DNA from: DASXHD01 sp038239005
Lineage (GTDB): Bacteria > Myxococcota_A > Polyangia > Polyangiales > Polyangiaceae
Assembly: GCA_038239005.1 (NCBI GenBank)
Contig: JBBSFE010000001.1
Span: forward strand, 118,714 to 182,713
Direction of reading: 5' to 3'
DNA length: 64,000 bases
The notes below the pieces were generated by a model. The model was not told where the DNA came from, ran no database searches, and was given only the letters and a program-made list of their open reading frames with translations. Each line of letters begins with the position of its first letter. Position 1 is the first letter of the stretch. The translations under genes and the position numbers were made by a program. Shown piece by piece: positions 8,060 to 16,560 of this stretch.

Positions 8060-9199
8060 TCAATCCTCTTCGTCGGCTTCACCGGCGACGAAGCGCGCGA
8101 TGGCCTCGCGTTCGCGCACCACAAAATCGTCGACGACCTGGCGGAAGCGCTCGTTCTTCACCCAGTGCACCGAGTGCATCATCGTCGGCTTGAAACCACG
8201 CGCGCGCTTGTGCTCGCCGCCCGCGCCGGGCTCGAACACGCGGAGCCCGTGCTCGATGCAGTGACGAACGCCGTGGTAGTAGCAAACGTTGAAGTGCAAA
8301 AACGGTAGCTCGTGCGTCGCGCCCCAATAGCGGCCGTAGAGGCGATCGCCTTTTTGAAGATTGAACGCACCGGCGATCGGCGTCTCGCCTTGCCACGCAA
8401 TGACCCACGCGAGGCGATGACTGAAACGCTCGGCGACGAGATCGAAGAAGCGCCGATTCAGGTAGCGGCGGCCCCACGTGAACTTGTCAACGGTGACGCC
8501 GTAAAAACGAAACATCGCCGTGATGATCGCCGGGGTGATGGCATCGGGCGCGACTGTCTCGATGCGCACGCCATCTTTCGCGGGCTGCGCAGCTTCGCGG
8601 CGCAATTGATTTCGTTTCTTCGATTTGAACGTCGCGACGAAGTCTTCGAACGTGCGGTAGCCCTCGTTGTAAAAATGGAACTGCACACTCGCGCGGCGCA
8701 TGTAGCCGGCGCGCTCCCATGCGAGAGCCTCCTCTTCACGGACGAAGAGCGCGTGCGCCGATGAGCAACCCGCTTCTTCCGCGAGCGCGCGAACCGCCGA
8801 TGCCATCGCCATCGTTGCTTCGGCTTTGTCCTCGCCTGGCGCGACGAGAACGCGCTCGCCCGTCACCGGCGAAAACGGCGAGGCGACCAGCACCTTCGGG
8901 TAGTAGCGAATGCCCATGCGCCGCGCGAGATCGGCCCATGACCAATCGAACACGAACTCGCCCTCGCTGTTCGTCTTCACGAATGCGGGCGCGACGGCCA
9001 CGAGCTCTTTGCCGCGTCGCAGCGCGAGATGAGCGGGGGTCCAGCCCGTCTCCTCACCGACGCAACCTGCGTCCTCGAACAAGCCGAGCCACGTGTGCTC
9101 GACGAACGGCGAACCGGTTTCGCCGACGCATGCGTCCCACGTCTTCGCGTCGATCTCCGAAATGCTCCCGTGAACGGTGAGCGAGTACGACGCGCTCAC
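8060..9199 (-). CDS. FemAB-like/GNAT-fold acyltransferase (peptidogalycan biosynthesis family)
   Basis: A 379-residue cytosolic protein resembling the COG3146 (DUF482) family, distant relatives of FemAB aminoacyltransferases. Diagnostic stretches include FVEHTWLGLFEDAGCVG near the N-terminus, the basic segment FKSKKRNQLRREAA in the middle, and near the C-terminus LYGRYWGATHELPFLHFNVC, YYHGVRHCIEHGL and EPGAGGEHKRARGF. The family is often called a peptidoglycan recognition or biosynthesis protein, but its substrate is not established. The start is GTG at 9199, overlapping the stop of the upstream gene (GTGA), so it is translated as part of the lptA-lptB run. Confidence 0.8.
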   Translation of the reverse strand: MSASYSLTVHGSISEIDAKTWDACVGETGSPFVEHTWLGLFEDAGCVGEETGWTPAHLALRRGKELVAVAPAFVKTNSEGEFVFDWSWADLARRMGIRYYPKVLVASPFSPVTGERVLVAPGEDKAEATMAMASAVRALAEEAGCSSAHALFVREEEALAWERAGYMRRASVQFHFYNEGYRTFEDFVATFKSKKRNQLRREAAQPAKDGVRIETVAPDAITPAIITAMFRFYGVTVDKFTWGRRYLNRRFFDLVAERFSHRLAWVIAWQGETPIAGAFNLQKGDRLYGRYWGATHELPFLHFNVCYYHGVRHCIEHGLRVFEPGAGGEHKRARGFKPTMMHSVHWVKNERFRQVVDDFVVREREAIARFVAGEADEED

Positions 9200-9807
9200 G
9201 AAGGAGGTTTCGGATCTTCCCGGCAGAGGACGAAATACGCGTCCATGAATTTCCCGCCCTTGAACGCGCGGCCGATCGAGACGTGCTGAGAGATGCCGCG
9301 CATGACGTCCACCATGCCGGCATAGATGAATCGGCTGATGCCCGCTTCGTTCGGCTTGATGGCCGGCCAGGCGTCGGGCTTGCCGGGCGGAAGCTTCGTG
9401 TAGTCGATGTCGATCTCGCCCGCATGCGCGTCACCGCGCGCCGGGGTGTGAACGACGAAGTAGCCAGGGCCCGAGGCGAACTGATGACCGCCTTCGTGGT
9501 TGTCGTTGTAGCCCCACAGAATATTTTCTTCGTCCTTCGGTTTGCAAAAACGCTTTTGGAAATGCGTGAACGCCGGGAGCGAGTTCTTGCCCCAGTGAAT
9601 CACTTCCGTGAGGGGGCCGGTGCCGTCAGGGACGAAGTCGGCGAGCGTGAGCGGTTTGAAGTCTTTCACGGCTTCGTAAAGGCGCTTTTGCTGGTCGTGG
9701 CTCCAGCCACGGATCGTCGCAAGGCGACCCGGGTGCCCGAGACCGTCGAGAACTTCGGCGAGGCGATGGAGATCGATGTCGCCTTCGAGGAGAACGTCGA
9801 GATTCAC
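9196..9807 (-). CDS. conserved protein of unknown function between lptB and the FemAB-like gene
   Basis: I do not recognise this family. The start is taken as GTG at 9807 (VNLDVLLEGDIDLHRLAEVLDG), 20 bp after the lptB stop; the longer frame back to 9987 only mirrors lptB in another frame. The 203-residue product has no signal peptide or membrane segment. Its middle is rich in aromatic, His and Asn residues (WGYNDNHEGGHQFASGPGYF, then VVHTPARGDAHAGEIDIDY), which looks like a compact metal- or ligand-binding beta domain, but no catalytic motif can be named. It ends in a GTGA overlap with the FemAB-like gene, implying co-translation and possibly a shared envelope role. Confidence 0.7.
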   Translation of the reverse strand: MNLDVLLEGDIDLHRLAEVLDGLGHPGRLATIRGWSHDQQKRLYEAVKDFKPLTLADFVPDGTGPLTEVIHWGKNSLPAFTHFQKRFCKPKDEENILWGYNDNHEGGHQFASGPGYFVVHTPARGDAHAGEIDIDYTKLPPGKPDAWPAIKPNEAGISRFIYAGMVDVMRGISQHVSIGRAFKGGKFMDAYFVLCREDPKPPS

Positions 9808-9826
9808 AGCGGATTTTCTAGCACGG

Positions 9827-10552
9827 TCAGGAGGGCGAGAGGTAGCGCGCACGCACGAGCTCGTTCGACTCGAAGTCTTTTGGCGCGCCGGTGACCGCGA
9901 TGCTCCCATCGAGCAAAAGTGACGCGACATCGCACACGCGCAGGGCCTCGGGAACGTGGTGATCCGCGAGAATGACGGCGACGGCATGCTCTTTCGCGAG
10001 GCTCTTCAGTAACTCGCCAAGACGCGTCGCGCCGGCTGGGTCGACGCCTGCAAAAGGTTCGTCGCAGACGAGCGCTTTCGGCTCGCGCGTGATGGCACGT
10101 GCGACTTCGAGTCGGCGGCGCTCGCCGGCGCTGAGATCGCCCGCACGCACGCCGAGCTTTTCGCCGAGGTCGACGCGCTTGGCCGCGCGTTCGATGTCGC
10201 GCGTCTCGCCGAGAGCGATGCGCTGAAACGTTTCGATGTTTTCGCGCACGGTGAGATCGAGGAGCACGCTTGGTGTTTGCGGAACGTATGCGAGCCCGGC
10301 GCGCGCGCGAAGCCAGAGCGGTTTTCGCGTGACGTCTTCACCGGCAAAATGAACGCTCCCGCTCTCGAGCGCGATCTCGCCGACGAGCGCACGAAAAAGC
10401 GTCGACTTTCCTGCGCCCGAAGGCCCGAGCAAACCAAGCACTTCGCCAGGGCGCGCCGACACATCGACGTCGCGCAGAATCACTTTGCCGCCGCGCACCA
10501 CGCGCAGGCCACGACCCTCGAGAACCGCGTCACTCACTCGAGCGGCACTCAC
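9827..10552 (-). CDS. lptB: LPS export ABC transporter ATP-binding protein LptB
   Basis: The cytoplasmic ATPase that powers LPS extraction by LptFG. The product is 241 residues, normal for LptB. Walker A GPSGAGKST is at residues 41-49, the Q-loop region is AYVPQTPSVLLDLTVREN, the signature LSAGERRRLEVARA starts near residue 138, and Walker B is LVCDEPFAGVDP. The H-loop is ADHHVPEAL, where LptB usually has TDHNV. The start is GTG at 10552, overlapping the lptA stop (GTGA); a GTG 15 bases further in (10537) is an alternative. The open frame continues upstream to 11176, but that part is Arg-rich frame shadow over lptA. LptC is not adjacent. Confidence 0.9.
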   Translation of the reverse strand: MSAARVSDAVLEGRGLRVVRGGKVILRDVDVSARPGEVLGLLGPSGAGKSTLFRALVGEIALESGSVHFAGEDVTRKPLWLRARAGLAYVPQTPSVLLDLTVRENIETFQRIALGETRDIERAAKRVDLGEKLGVRAGDLSAGERRRLEVARAITREPKALVCDEPFAGVDPAGATRLGELLKSLAKEHAVAVILADHHVPEALRVCDVASLLLDGSIAVTGAPKDFESNELVRARYLSPS

Positions 10553-11037
10553 TTGGGAGGCGGAACAGGGACGGAGCCCTTCACTTGCGACATCGTCACT
10601 TTGCCGGACGTGATTTCGATCGTCGCGCGATCGGCCTGCAGCCAACCTTGCCCGCGCGTGAGGCGGACGCCGCCGCGGAGCTCGAGAATTTGTTTGGCGA
10701 GATCGAGCTCGACGTCGGGAGCCTCGGCATGCACTCCGCGCACGTCGGCGGCGACACCACCCGACCCGCGCGCCCATTTCACGTGCGGCGATGGATCGAA
10801 CTTGAGCTCGATGCGCGGGCAGCTCACCTTGAGATCGCCTTTGGCGAGCGTGACGTTGCCCGTGAGGACGGCGTCGCCGGCTTGAACGTCGATGTCGAGC
10901 TGATCGGCCTGAAGACTGAGCGCGTCGCCGCCGCCGACCCCGAGGATCGGATCGGCCTCCGAGGCTGACGGAATCGCCACCCCGAGCAAAACCGCCAAAA
11001 AAGCGGAGCTCCAGCGCATACCGAGAGAATAGCGCAT
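10549..11037 (-). CDS. lptA: LptA/OstA-like periplasmic LPS-transport protein
   Basis: A 162-residue secreted protein. A signal peptide (SSAFLAVLLGVAIPSASEADP) precedes an OstA-like beta-jellyroll pattern of short repeats: LSLQADQLDIDVQAGDAVLT, GNVTLAKGDLKVSCPRIELKF, LQADRATIEITSGKVTMSQVKG. LptA bridges inner and outer membrane in the Lpt system. The start may be the ATG at 11037 or the ATG at 11019 (MRWSSAFLAV), which gives a shorter n-region. It overlaps lptB by 4 bp. Upstream, a plus-strand lipoprotein gene starts 71 bp away at 11109, so the promoters are probably in that gap. Confidence 0.85.
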   Translation of the reverse strand: MRYSLGMRWSSAFLAVLLGVAIPSASEADPILGVGGGDALSLQADQLDIDVQAGDAVLTGNVTLAKGDLKVSCPRIELKFDPSPHVKWARGSGGVAADVRGVHAEAPDVELDLAKQILELRGGVRLTRGQGWLQADRATIEITSGKVTMSQVKGSVPVPPPK

Positions 11038-11108
11038 CGCGCGCCGCAGCGCCCCAGGCGTCCGCGTCCTTGACGTCGAGGCGGAAACTGCCGTACGAGA
11101 ATTGCCTC

Positions 11109-11429
11109 ATGCGCGCCTTCTTTCCCGTCGTTGCTTGCTCTCTCGTCGTGCTTGCCTGCTCGGGCGAGAAGCTCAACGTCTACTGCCCGACGGGCACCGT
11201 CACCGGCACCTCTCCGCATTGCATCCTCTCGGCGCAGTGCAAAAGCACGAACACGGGCATCCAAGTCGATTGCTCCGGCACCGATGGCAACTGCACCTGC
11301 ATCGAAGACGGCGTGCCGGGCGCGATCGTTCCGTTCCAAGATGCGTTCTGCAAAGTGAGCGAGGGGAGCTCCGTGCCGAACGAGGACGCGCTCGAAGCCG
11401 CCAACGACGCTTGCGGCTGGAAGTTCTGA
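11109..11429 (+). CDS. small Cys-rich lipoprotein
   Basis: A 106-residue predicted lipoprotein. The ATG at 11109 gives a type II signal (MRAFFPVVACSLVVLACSG). The mature part has about nine cysteines in closely spaced pairs (YCPTG, HCILSAQCK, DCSGTDGNCTCIEDG, FCKVS, ACGW), suggesting a disulfide-stabilised domain in the periplasm or on the cell surface. No homologous family is recognised. The longer frame from 11070 adds a polar leader not typical of a signal sequence. It ends 1 bp from the stop of the convergent GTPase gene. Confidence 0.7.
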   Translation: MRAFFPVVACSLVVLACSGEKLNVYCPTGTVTGTSPHCILSAQCKSTNTGIQVDCSGTDGNCTCIEDGVPGAIVPFQDAFCKVSEGSSVPNEDALEAANDACGWKF

Positions 11430-11430
11430 G

Positions 11431-13932
11431 CTAGAGCACTTCGGCGATCGCTTCGAGCTCGGCCGCGAGACCGCGGGCCGTCGGCGCCTGCGGAGCGGTG
11501 ATCGCGCGCGTCCCGAGCTCTTCCACAACCGATGCGAGCGCCGAACGCGCCGAGGCCGAGGTGATGTCGTCGAGATTCATTTCGCGCGCAGCCGATGCGA
11601 GAGCGGCAGCGCGAACCGAAGCGCGCGCAATCGACCGCCATGTGCTTGGCTCGAGGCCAACGCTCGCAGTCTCGCGCGCAATCGCGGATGCGAGCGGGCC
11701 GGCGAGATGCGACACGGCGCGCTCGACGCGGTACCGCCGAAGCATGTCGTCGGTTTGAACGCGCGCTTCATCGCGACCCGTCACGACGAGCGCGAGATCG
11801 GACCCAAGCGCCGCACGTGGAAGCTCCGCGGCGATGCGTGTGGAGATAGCCGCCCCATCGGCATCGAGTCGCGCTGCGGTCGCGGTGATTTCGCGACGCA
11901 CGCGCTCTGCGGTCGCGCGCGATGCGTCTTCCGTTTCGGCACGCCGCGCCGCGTTCATGCCGAGCGCCGTTGCGATTCTTGCGCAGCGTCGGCGGAGCGC
12001 GCGCTCTTTGAGCTCGTCGGAACGCGCGATGATGCTCGTATCGAGCAGCTTCTCCACGTTCGCCCAGCCGGACGCAGCGAGCGCTGCTTCGTCACCGAGC
12101 TTGCCGGCCAGCGCGAGCCGCGCGCTCAGCGCAATGGGTGGCTCGAGCGACGTCAGCTTCACTTCATCGAGCGCGGCGCGAACCATCGCGAGCACGCTCG
12201 CGAGCTCTGCGGGCTTCAGGCGATCGGCCTTGTTCACCAGCAACTGGACGGGAAGCCCTTGGGCGCGCGCTTCGTCGAGCACCGCGCGTTCCGTCTGTTT
12301 GAGGGGCTGGCTCGCGTCGAGCAGCCAGATGATGACGTCGGCGTCTTCGAAGGCGGAACGTGCCGTGCGCGTGTGACTTTCATCGGGCGCGTTGAAGCCG
12401 GGTGTGTCGATGATCTCGACGCGCGTGAGAAACGCGATGGGTTGGAAAATCTCGACGCGCAGCACCTTCGATGTCTCGATCGACTCGAGCGCGGCCCGCA
12501 AATCCACGGAAGGCACGATGCGCTCTTTGGGCGCGTTGGCGTCGTCGCTCGCAATCGCGATACGCGCGATCGGATCGGGCCCATAGCGAAGCAAGTGGAG
12601 CGTAGCCGTGGTCGGAAGGACCCCGGTCGGGGCGACGTCCGCACCGACGAGCGCGTTGATGAACGTGCTCTTGCCCGCGTTGAACTCGCCGACGATCGCG
12701 ACACGCACTGGCCGCGCGCGCTCGATCGCCACTGCCGCGATTGCCGACATCGCGCCGAGATCGTGGAGCTCCCGCGCATGCGCGTCGAGTCGTGCGAGGA
12801 GCGCATCCCAGCTCGCGCGGCCACTCTTCGGGATCCACGTGGCGAGCACATCGCGAACGCGGCGATGAGCAAACGCAAGAACACGCGGCGTCCCGATGCG
12901 ACGAAGCGTGTCGAGCTTGCGTCCAGGATCATCCTCGGGCGCGATGGCGCGGCGCGCATCGGCGATTTCCGGATCCTCCGCATCGTCGAGCACGGCGAGC
13001 GCAGTAGCGAGGCTTGCGTCGTCACCGTCGTCGAGTGCGGCATCGAGGAGCGGTCGCGCAGCAGAACGATCGCCACTGGCTACGGCGGATGCGAGAGCCC
13101 GTCGCGCTTCGTCGCGATTTCCTTCCGCGCGCGCGAACGCCGCGCGCCATCGCGCGAGCTCCGATTCGCCCTTCGCGTCGACGACCGCACGAACGCGTGT
13201 GCGCGTCGCTTCGTCGTTTGCAATCCATCCGAGCGCAGACGACAGCGCTTCGCTCGCACCGGGCGCATCGAGCACCCATGCGCGAATGAGCGAGGCGAAT
13301 GCGGCGCCATCGCCCGTCGCGGAAAGAGCGCGCCCGAGCACGAGAGCGGCGCGCGCGTCGGTAGGATCCATCTCGACCTCGCGAATGCGTGCAATCGCAC
13401 CGCGCGCGTCGTGTTGGAGGAGGCGCGCCTCGGCGCGGCGTAGTGCGCGAGCGGGGCTCTTGTCGTCTGGCGATCGCTCGAGCCAAAGCTCCGCACGCGC
13501 CCCGTCGCCGGCGCGCAGATCGAGATCCGCAAGCTCGACGAGCGAAGTGCGTCGCTCGTCGGACCCTGGCTCGGCCATCGAGAGAGCGCGCGCGAACGCA
13601 TCGCGAACTTCTTCGCGGCCCGTTCCGGTGCGCTGCCGCGCGCGCCCGAGTCGCAACCAAACTTCCGCGCGCGAGGGCGCGCGAATCGCGAGCTCCTCGA
13701 GTGTGAGGTGCGCCTCCGCATCGAGCCCAGCCGCTTCGCACGCATCGGCGAGCAGTGCGAGCGCGAGCGGCGACCCGGGAACGGCGAGGAGCACGGCATG
13801 CGCTGCGGTTCGAGCGCGCATGGCGTCGCCCCGCGCGAGGGCCTCTTCTCCCTCACGAAGGCGGTCATCGAGCCCGGCCAGAGCGATTTCCACGCGCCCG
13901 ACGAAACGCCCGAGCGTGTCCGTGAAGCGCAT
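11431..13932 (-). CDS. dynamin-like GTPase with N-terminal TPR-type helices
   Basis: An 833-residue protein. The N-terminal ~390 residues are Ala/Arg-rich helical repeats in TPR style (AHAVLLAVPGSPLALALLAD, LGRARQRTGTGREEV and similar). A dynamin-family G domain follows: G1 GEFNAGKST at about 414-422, switch Thr in GVLPTTATLH, G3 DTPGFN near 507, and G4 NKAD near 564. The C-terminal ~250 residues are predicted long helices, as in bacterial dynamin-like proteins. Such GTPases act on membranes in fission, fusion or repair; the target here is unknown. The start is set at 13932 (MRFTDTLGRFVG); the longer frame to 14016 overlaps the ribosome-binding site and start of the divergent lipoprotein. Confidence 0.82.
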   Translation of the reverse strand: MRFTDTLGRFVGRVEIALAGLDDRLREGEEALARGDAMRARTAAHAVLLAVPGSPLALALLADACEAAGLDAEAHLTLEELAIRAPSRAEVWLRLGRARQRTGTGREEVRDAFARALSMAEPGSDERRTSLVELADLDLRAGDGARAELWLERSPDDKSPARALRRAEARLLQHDARGAIARIREVEMDPTDARAALVLGRALSATGDGAAFASLIRAWVLDAPGASEALSSALGWIANDEATRTRVRAVVDAKGESELARWRAAFARAEGNRDEARRALASAVASGDRSAARPLLDAALDDGDDASLATALAVLDDAEDPEIADARRAIAPEDDPGRKLDTLRRIGTPRVLAFAHRRVRDVLATWIPKSGRASWDALLARLDAHARELHDLGAMSAIAAVAIERARPVRVAIVGEFNAGKSTFINALVGADVAPTGVLPTTATLHLLRYGPDPIARIAIASDDANAPKERIVPSVDLRAALESIETSKVLRVEIFQPIAFLTRVEIIDTPGFNAPDESHTRTARSAFEDADVIIWLLDASQPLKQTERAVLDEARAQGLPVQLLVNKADRLKPAELASVLAMVRAALDEVKLTSLEPPIALSARLALAGKLGDEAALAASGWANVEKLLDTSIIARSDELKERALRRRCARIATALGMNAARRAETEDASRATAERVRREITATAARLDADGAAISTRIAAELPRAALGSDLALVVTGRDEARVQTDDMLRRYRVERAVSHLAGPLASAIARETASVGLEPSTWRSIARASVRAAALASAAREMNLDDITSASARSALASVVEELGTRAITAPQAPTARGLAAELEAIAEVL

Positions 13933-14008
13933 CGCGCCGACGATACCACCGATTTTACGCAACCTCGGCCGAGCCGCGGCCGATGGGGCAACACAAGGAG
14001 TTTCAGCC

Positions 14009-15601
14009 ATGCGCACTCGATTGGGTCTCGGTTTCGTGATGTTTCTCGCCTCGGCCTGCTCGGCCTCGACCTACGGCAACCACGATGCGGGTCCGTCAGA
14101 CGACGACGCAGCGGTGGTGCATGGCGGCGGCAACGACGCCGGTGACGCCAGCGCCCCCGACGTCGCGGTCCCGCCGGGATGCGACGCGAGCAAGCTTCCG
14201 ACCGACGATCTCTGCGTCGTGAACGATGCCGAAGGCATCTTCGTCTCCGCCTCGCTCGGCGCAACGAGCGGCGACGGCACGCAGGCGAAGCCGTTCGCGT
14301 CACTCGCCGCCGGCATCGCGGCCGCGAAGACCGCAGGCAAGCGCGTCTACGCATGCGCCGAAACCTACGCCGAGCCGATCACGCTCGCCGAGGGCGTCGA
14401 TGTCTTCGGTTACTTCTCGTGCAACTCCGGTTGGACGACGAGCGCCGCCCACGCAAAAGTCCAATCCCCGACGAGCCCCGCCGCAACCGCGACGAGCATC
14501 GTCAAAGCCACGCGCATCGAAGCCGTGGACATCATCGCGCCGGACTTCACGACGGGCTCACAAAGCTCCATCGCGCTCATCGCATCCGGCTCACCGGGCC
14601 TCAAGATCATGAACGCAACGATCCACGCGGGCACGGGCGGCAAAGGCGCCGACGGCGTCGCCGCGATTCAATTGATTCCGTCGGGCAACCCGAACGGCGT
14701 GGACGCCTTTGCGTTCGACGTTTGTACGGGCGGCCTCGGCCACTGCTTCGTTGCCGTCGCTCAGTCGTCATCGGGCGGCTCGATTTCCTGCACGGGAGAG
14801 GCGGGTCACGATCCTGGACCCGGCGGCAACGGCGGGTGGAGCGGCAAATATTATTCGACCGGCAGCGGCTGGGCTGTGTCCGGCCAAGCCGCAACGGACG
14901 GGTTTCCGACCGTGGCGACGTTGCAAACCGCTCAGGGTGGTACCGTCTATAGCGGTGGCGCGAGCGGCGCGGCGGGGACGAACGGTGTCGATGGCGCACC
15001 TGGCGCGGCGATGGGCTCGCTGAGCACGTCTGGGTATGTACCTTCGGGCGGGTCTGCCGGCACGAACGGCCAGCCTGGACAAGGCGGGGGCGGAAGCCGC
15101 GGAAACGATCTCGTAACGTCGATGGCAAATCCCGCGACGTACAACGGCAAGTACGGTCATGGCGAAGGCGGCGCGAGCGGTGGTGGCGGTGGATGCCCCG
15201 GGCTCGCGGGCACCGCTGGCCAAGGCGGCGGCGCGAGCATCGCGGTGGTCGCGGTGCAGAGCGCGTTTACGCTCGATCACGCAATCGTCGAGAGCGCTAC
15301 GGGCGGCGAAGCGGGTGCGGCTGGTGCACTCAGCACCTCCACCGAGGGTGGGAGCGGCGGCGCAGCTGGCGCCTACACGTACAAGGCCGGCAACGGCGGC
15401 TCGGGCGGGCTCGCCGGTGTGAGTGGCAGCGGCGGCGGCGGACCGTCGATCGGCATCGCCTATCAAGGCACCGCGCCGACACCACTCGCTTCTAAGGTGA
15501 CACCCGGCGTGGGTGGCGCGGGCGGCACGTTGAGCATCGTCCATGGTCAGACGATCGTCGCTTCGCCAGACGGCCTGAGCAAGGACACCTACGCGTTCTG
15601 A
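14009..15601 (+). CDS. Gly-rich surface lipoprotein, likely parallel beta-helix
   Basis: A 530-residue lipoprotein beginning at ATG 14009 with AAGGAG 8 bases upstream (13995-14000). The signal is MRTRLGLGFVMFLASAC. An Asp/Ala/Gly linker follows, then a DUF1565-like beta-helix opening (GTQAKPFASLAAGIAAAK, VYACAETYAEPITLAEGVDV) common in exported proteins that list repeated coils. The C-terminal half is a Gly/Ser/Ala-rich region (GGNGGWSG, GGGGCPGLAGTAGQGGG) recalling PE_PGRS-type low-complexity surface proteins. Function is unknown; adhesion or an S-layer-like coat is a guess. The open frame upstream of 14009 is antisense shadow of the GTPase gene. Confidence 0.8.
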   Translation: MRTRLGLGFVMFLASACSASTYGNHDAGPSDDDAAVVHGGGNDAGDASAPDVAVPPGCDASKLPTDDLCVVNDAEGIFVSASLGATSGDGTQAKPFASLAAGIAAAKTAGKRVYACAETYAEPITLAEGVDVFGYFSCNSGWTTSAAHAKVQSPTSPAATATSIVKATRIEAVDIIAPDFTTGSQSSIALIASGSPGLKIMNATIHAGTGGKGADGVAAIQLIPSGNPNGVDAFAFDVCTGGLGHCFVAVAQSSSGGSISCTGEAGHDPGPGGNGGWSGKYYSTGSGWAVSGQAATDGFPTVATLQTAQGGTVYSGGASGAAGTNGVDGAPGAAMGSLSTSGYVPSGGSAGTNGQPGQGGGGSRGNDLVTSMANPATYNGKYGHGEGGASGGGGGCPGLAGTAGQGGGASIAVVAVQSAFTLDHAIVESATGGEAGAAGALSTSTEGGSGGAAGAYTYKAGNGGSGGLAGVSGSGGGGPSIGIAYQGTAPTPLASKVTPGVGGAGGTLSIVHGQTIVASPDGLSKDTYAF

Positions 15602-16479
15602 TCAATCTCCGTCGTGAGAAGGTGCTCCACGCGTGCGGGATCGACCCGCAGCGAGAGCACCTTTTCGCGTTCCATCGTCACGGTGCCGGGTGGAGCGCCG
15701 CGGGGTTTGCGGACGAACTTTCGTGCGACGTACGACACTTCGACGATGCGCTCGCCGCGTGCGTCGGAGAAATGCGCAGCGAGGTGCGCCGCGTCGACCA
15801 GCAAATCGGACGCGCATGATTGATCGCGTTTCAGCGGGACGACGACATGCGCGCCCGGTGTGCCGCGAACGTGAAGCCAGAGATGGTGCGGCTTCGCGAC
15901 GCGAAACGTGAGCTCTTCGTTCCGCGCGGCGCCGCGACCCACGAGCACGTCGCCAAGAGCGGTGCGAAACGTTCGGAACGGGGGCTTCGGAGCTTGCGCG
16001 GGTTTGTGGCGCGTGACTTTGGGCGAGGGCAGACGACCCATCGCGCGCGCTGCGAGGACGGCCGGCTCGTCTTCGGCAATCGCGAGCGCGGCGAGCGCTG
16101 CATCGAGCGTTGCAACGGACGCTTCGGCCGCGACGAGACGCGTTCGAGCGACGGGCTCACCACGCCGCAACCGACGCGCGCGCTGAAAGATCTTTTCGAG
16201 GCTGGCGCGTGGCCCGATGGTTTTGTCGAGCGGTACTTCGCGCATCACCGCTTCGCCAGTCGCGTAGTCGATCACTTCGACGCTCGTTGCGCCACGAGCG
16301 ACACGTGATGCCGTCGGTGCGGCGAGAGCTGCCAGCCGCGCGCGCTCTTCGGCTTCCACCAAACGCCCGAGATCGGCGCGAATGGCGTCACAGCGGCGCG
16401 AGGCACGTTTGCGCTCGGAACCGAGCAAACGAGCCGTTTCGGCGCGGATCTCGTCGAGCCTGGTCGGAAGGGGAAGCAT
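15589..16479 (-). CDS. stand-alone NFACT-R (DUF814) domain protein
   Basis: A 296-residue protein whose C-terminal ~120 residues are an NFACT-R domain: FRTFRTALGDVLVGRGAARN, EELTFRVAKPHHLWLHVRGT, PGAHVVVPLK, then VSYVARKFVRKPRGAPPGTV. In RqcH/Tae2/NEMF this domain follows NFACT-N and a coiled coil and helps bind the 60S/50S subunit-tRNA complex in ribosome quality control. Here the N-terminal ~160 residues are a charged helical region (EIRAETARLLGSERKRASRR) resembling the coiled-coil arm; no NFACT-N is present. The ATG at 16479 is preferred over the start at 16524, which overlaps the divergent gene region. It overlaps the convergent lipoprotein by 13 bp. Confidence 0.8.
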   Translation of the reverse strand: MLPLPTRLDEIRAETARLLGSERKRASRRCDAIRADLGRLVEAEERARLAALAAPTASRVARGATSVEVIDYATGEAVMREVPLDKTIGPRASLEKIFQRARRLRRGEPVARTRLVAAEASVATLDAALAALAIAEDEPAVLAARAMGRLPSPKVTRHKPAQAPKPPFRTFRTALGDVLVGRGAARNEELTFRVAKPHHLWLHVRGTPGAHVVVPLKRDQSCASDLLVDAAHLAAHFSDARGERIVEVSYVARKFVRKPRGAPPGTVTMEREKVLSLRVDPARVEHLLTTEIDQNA

Positions 16480-16536
16480 GCCTTCGCTAGACGGTGACGA
16501 TATCTCGGTGTCGCATCGCTCCACCGACGTACGCCC

Positions 16537-16560
16537 TTATCACGGCTGACGCCGTGATAA
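16537..16560. promoter_or_regulatory. perfect 10-bp inverted repeat at the start of the kinase gene
   Basis: TTATCACGGC, four bases TGAC, then GCCGTGATAA. It lies between the divergent NFACT-R gene (start 16479) and the kinase gene, and its right arm contains the GTG proposed as the kinase start. It could be a dimeric repressor site or an mRNA hairpin that hides the start codon. Confidence 0.65.

Noticed and set aside
11707..13443. A 578-residue plus-strand frame over the dynamin-like gene
   Set aside because: The minus strand shows G1, G3 and G4 motifs in order; the plus frame has only Arg-rich low-complexity sequence.
13933..14016. Longer start for the dynamin-like gene at 14016
   Set aside because: It would cover the ribosome-binding site and start codon of the divergent lipoprotein; MRFTDTLGRFVG at 13932 is a reasonable start.
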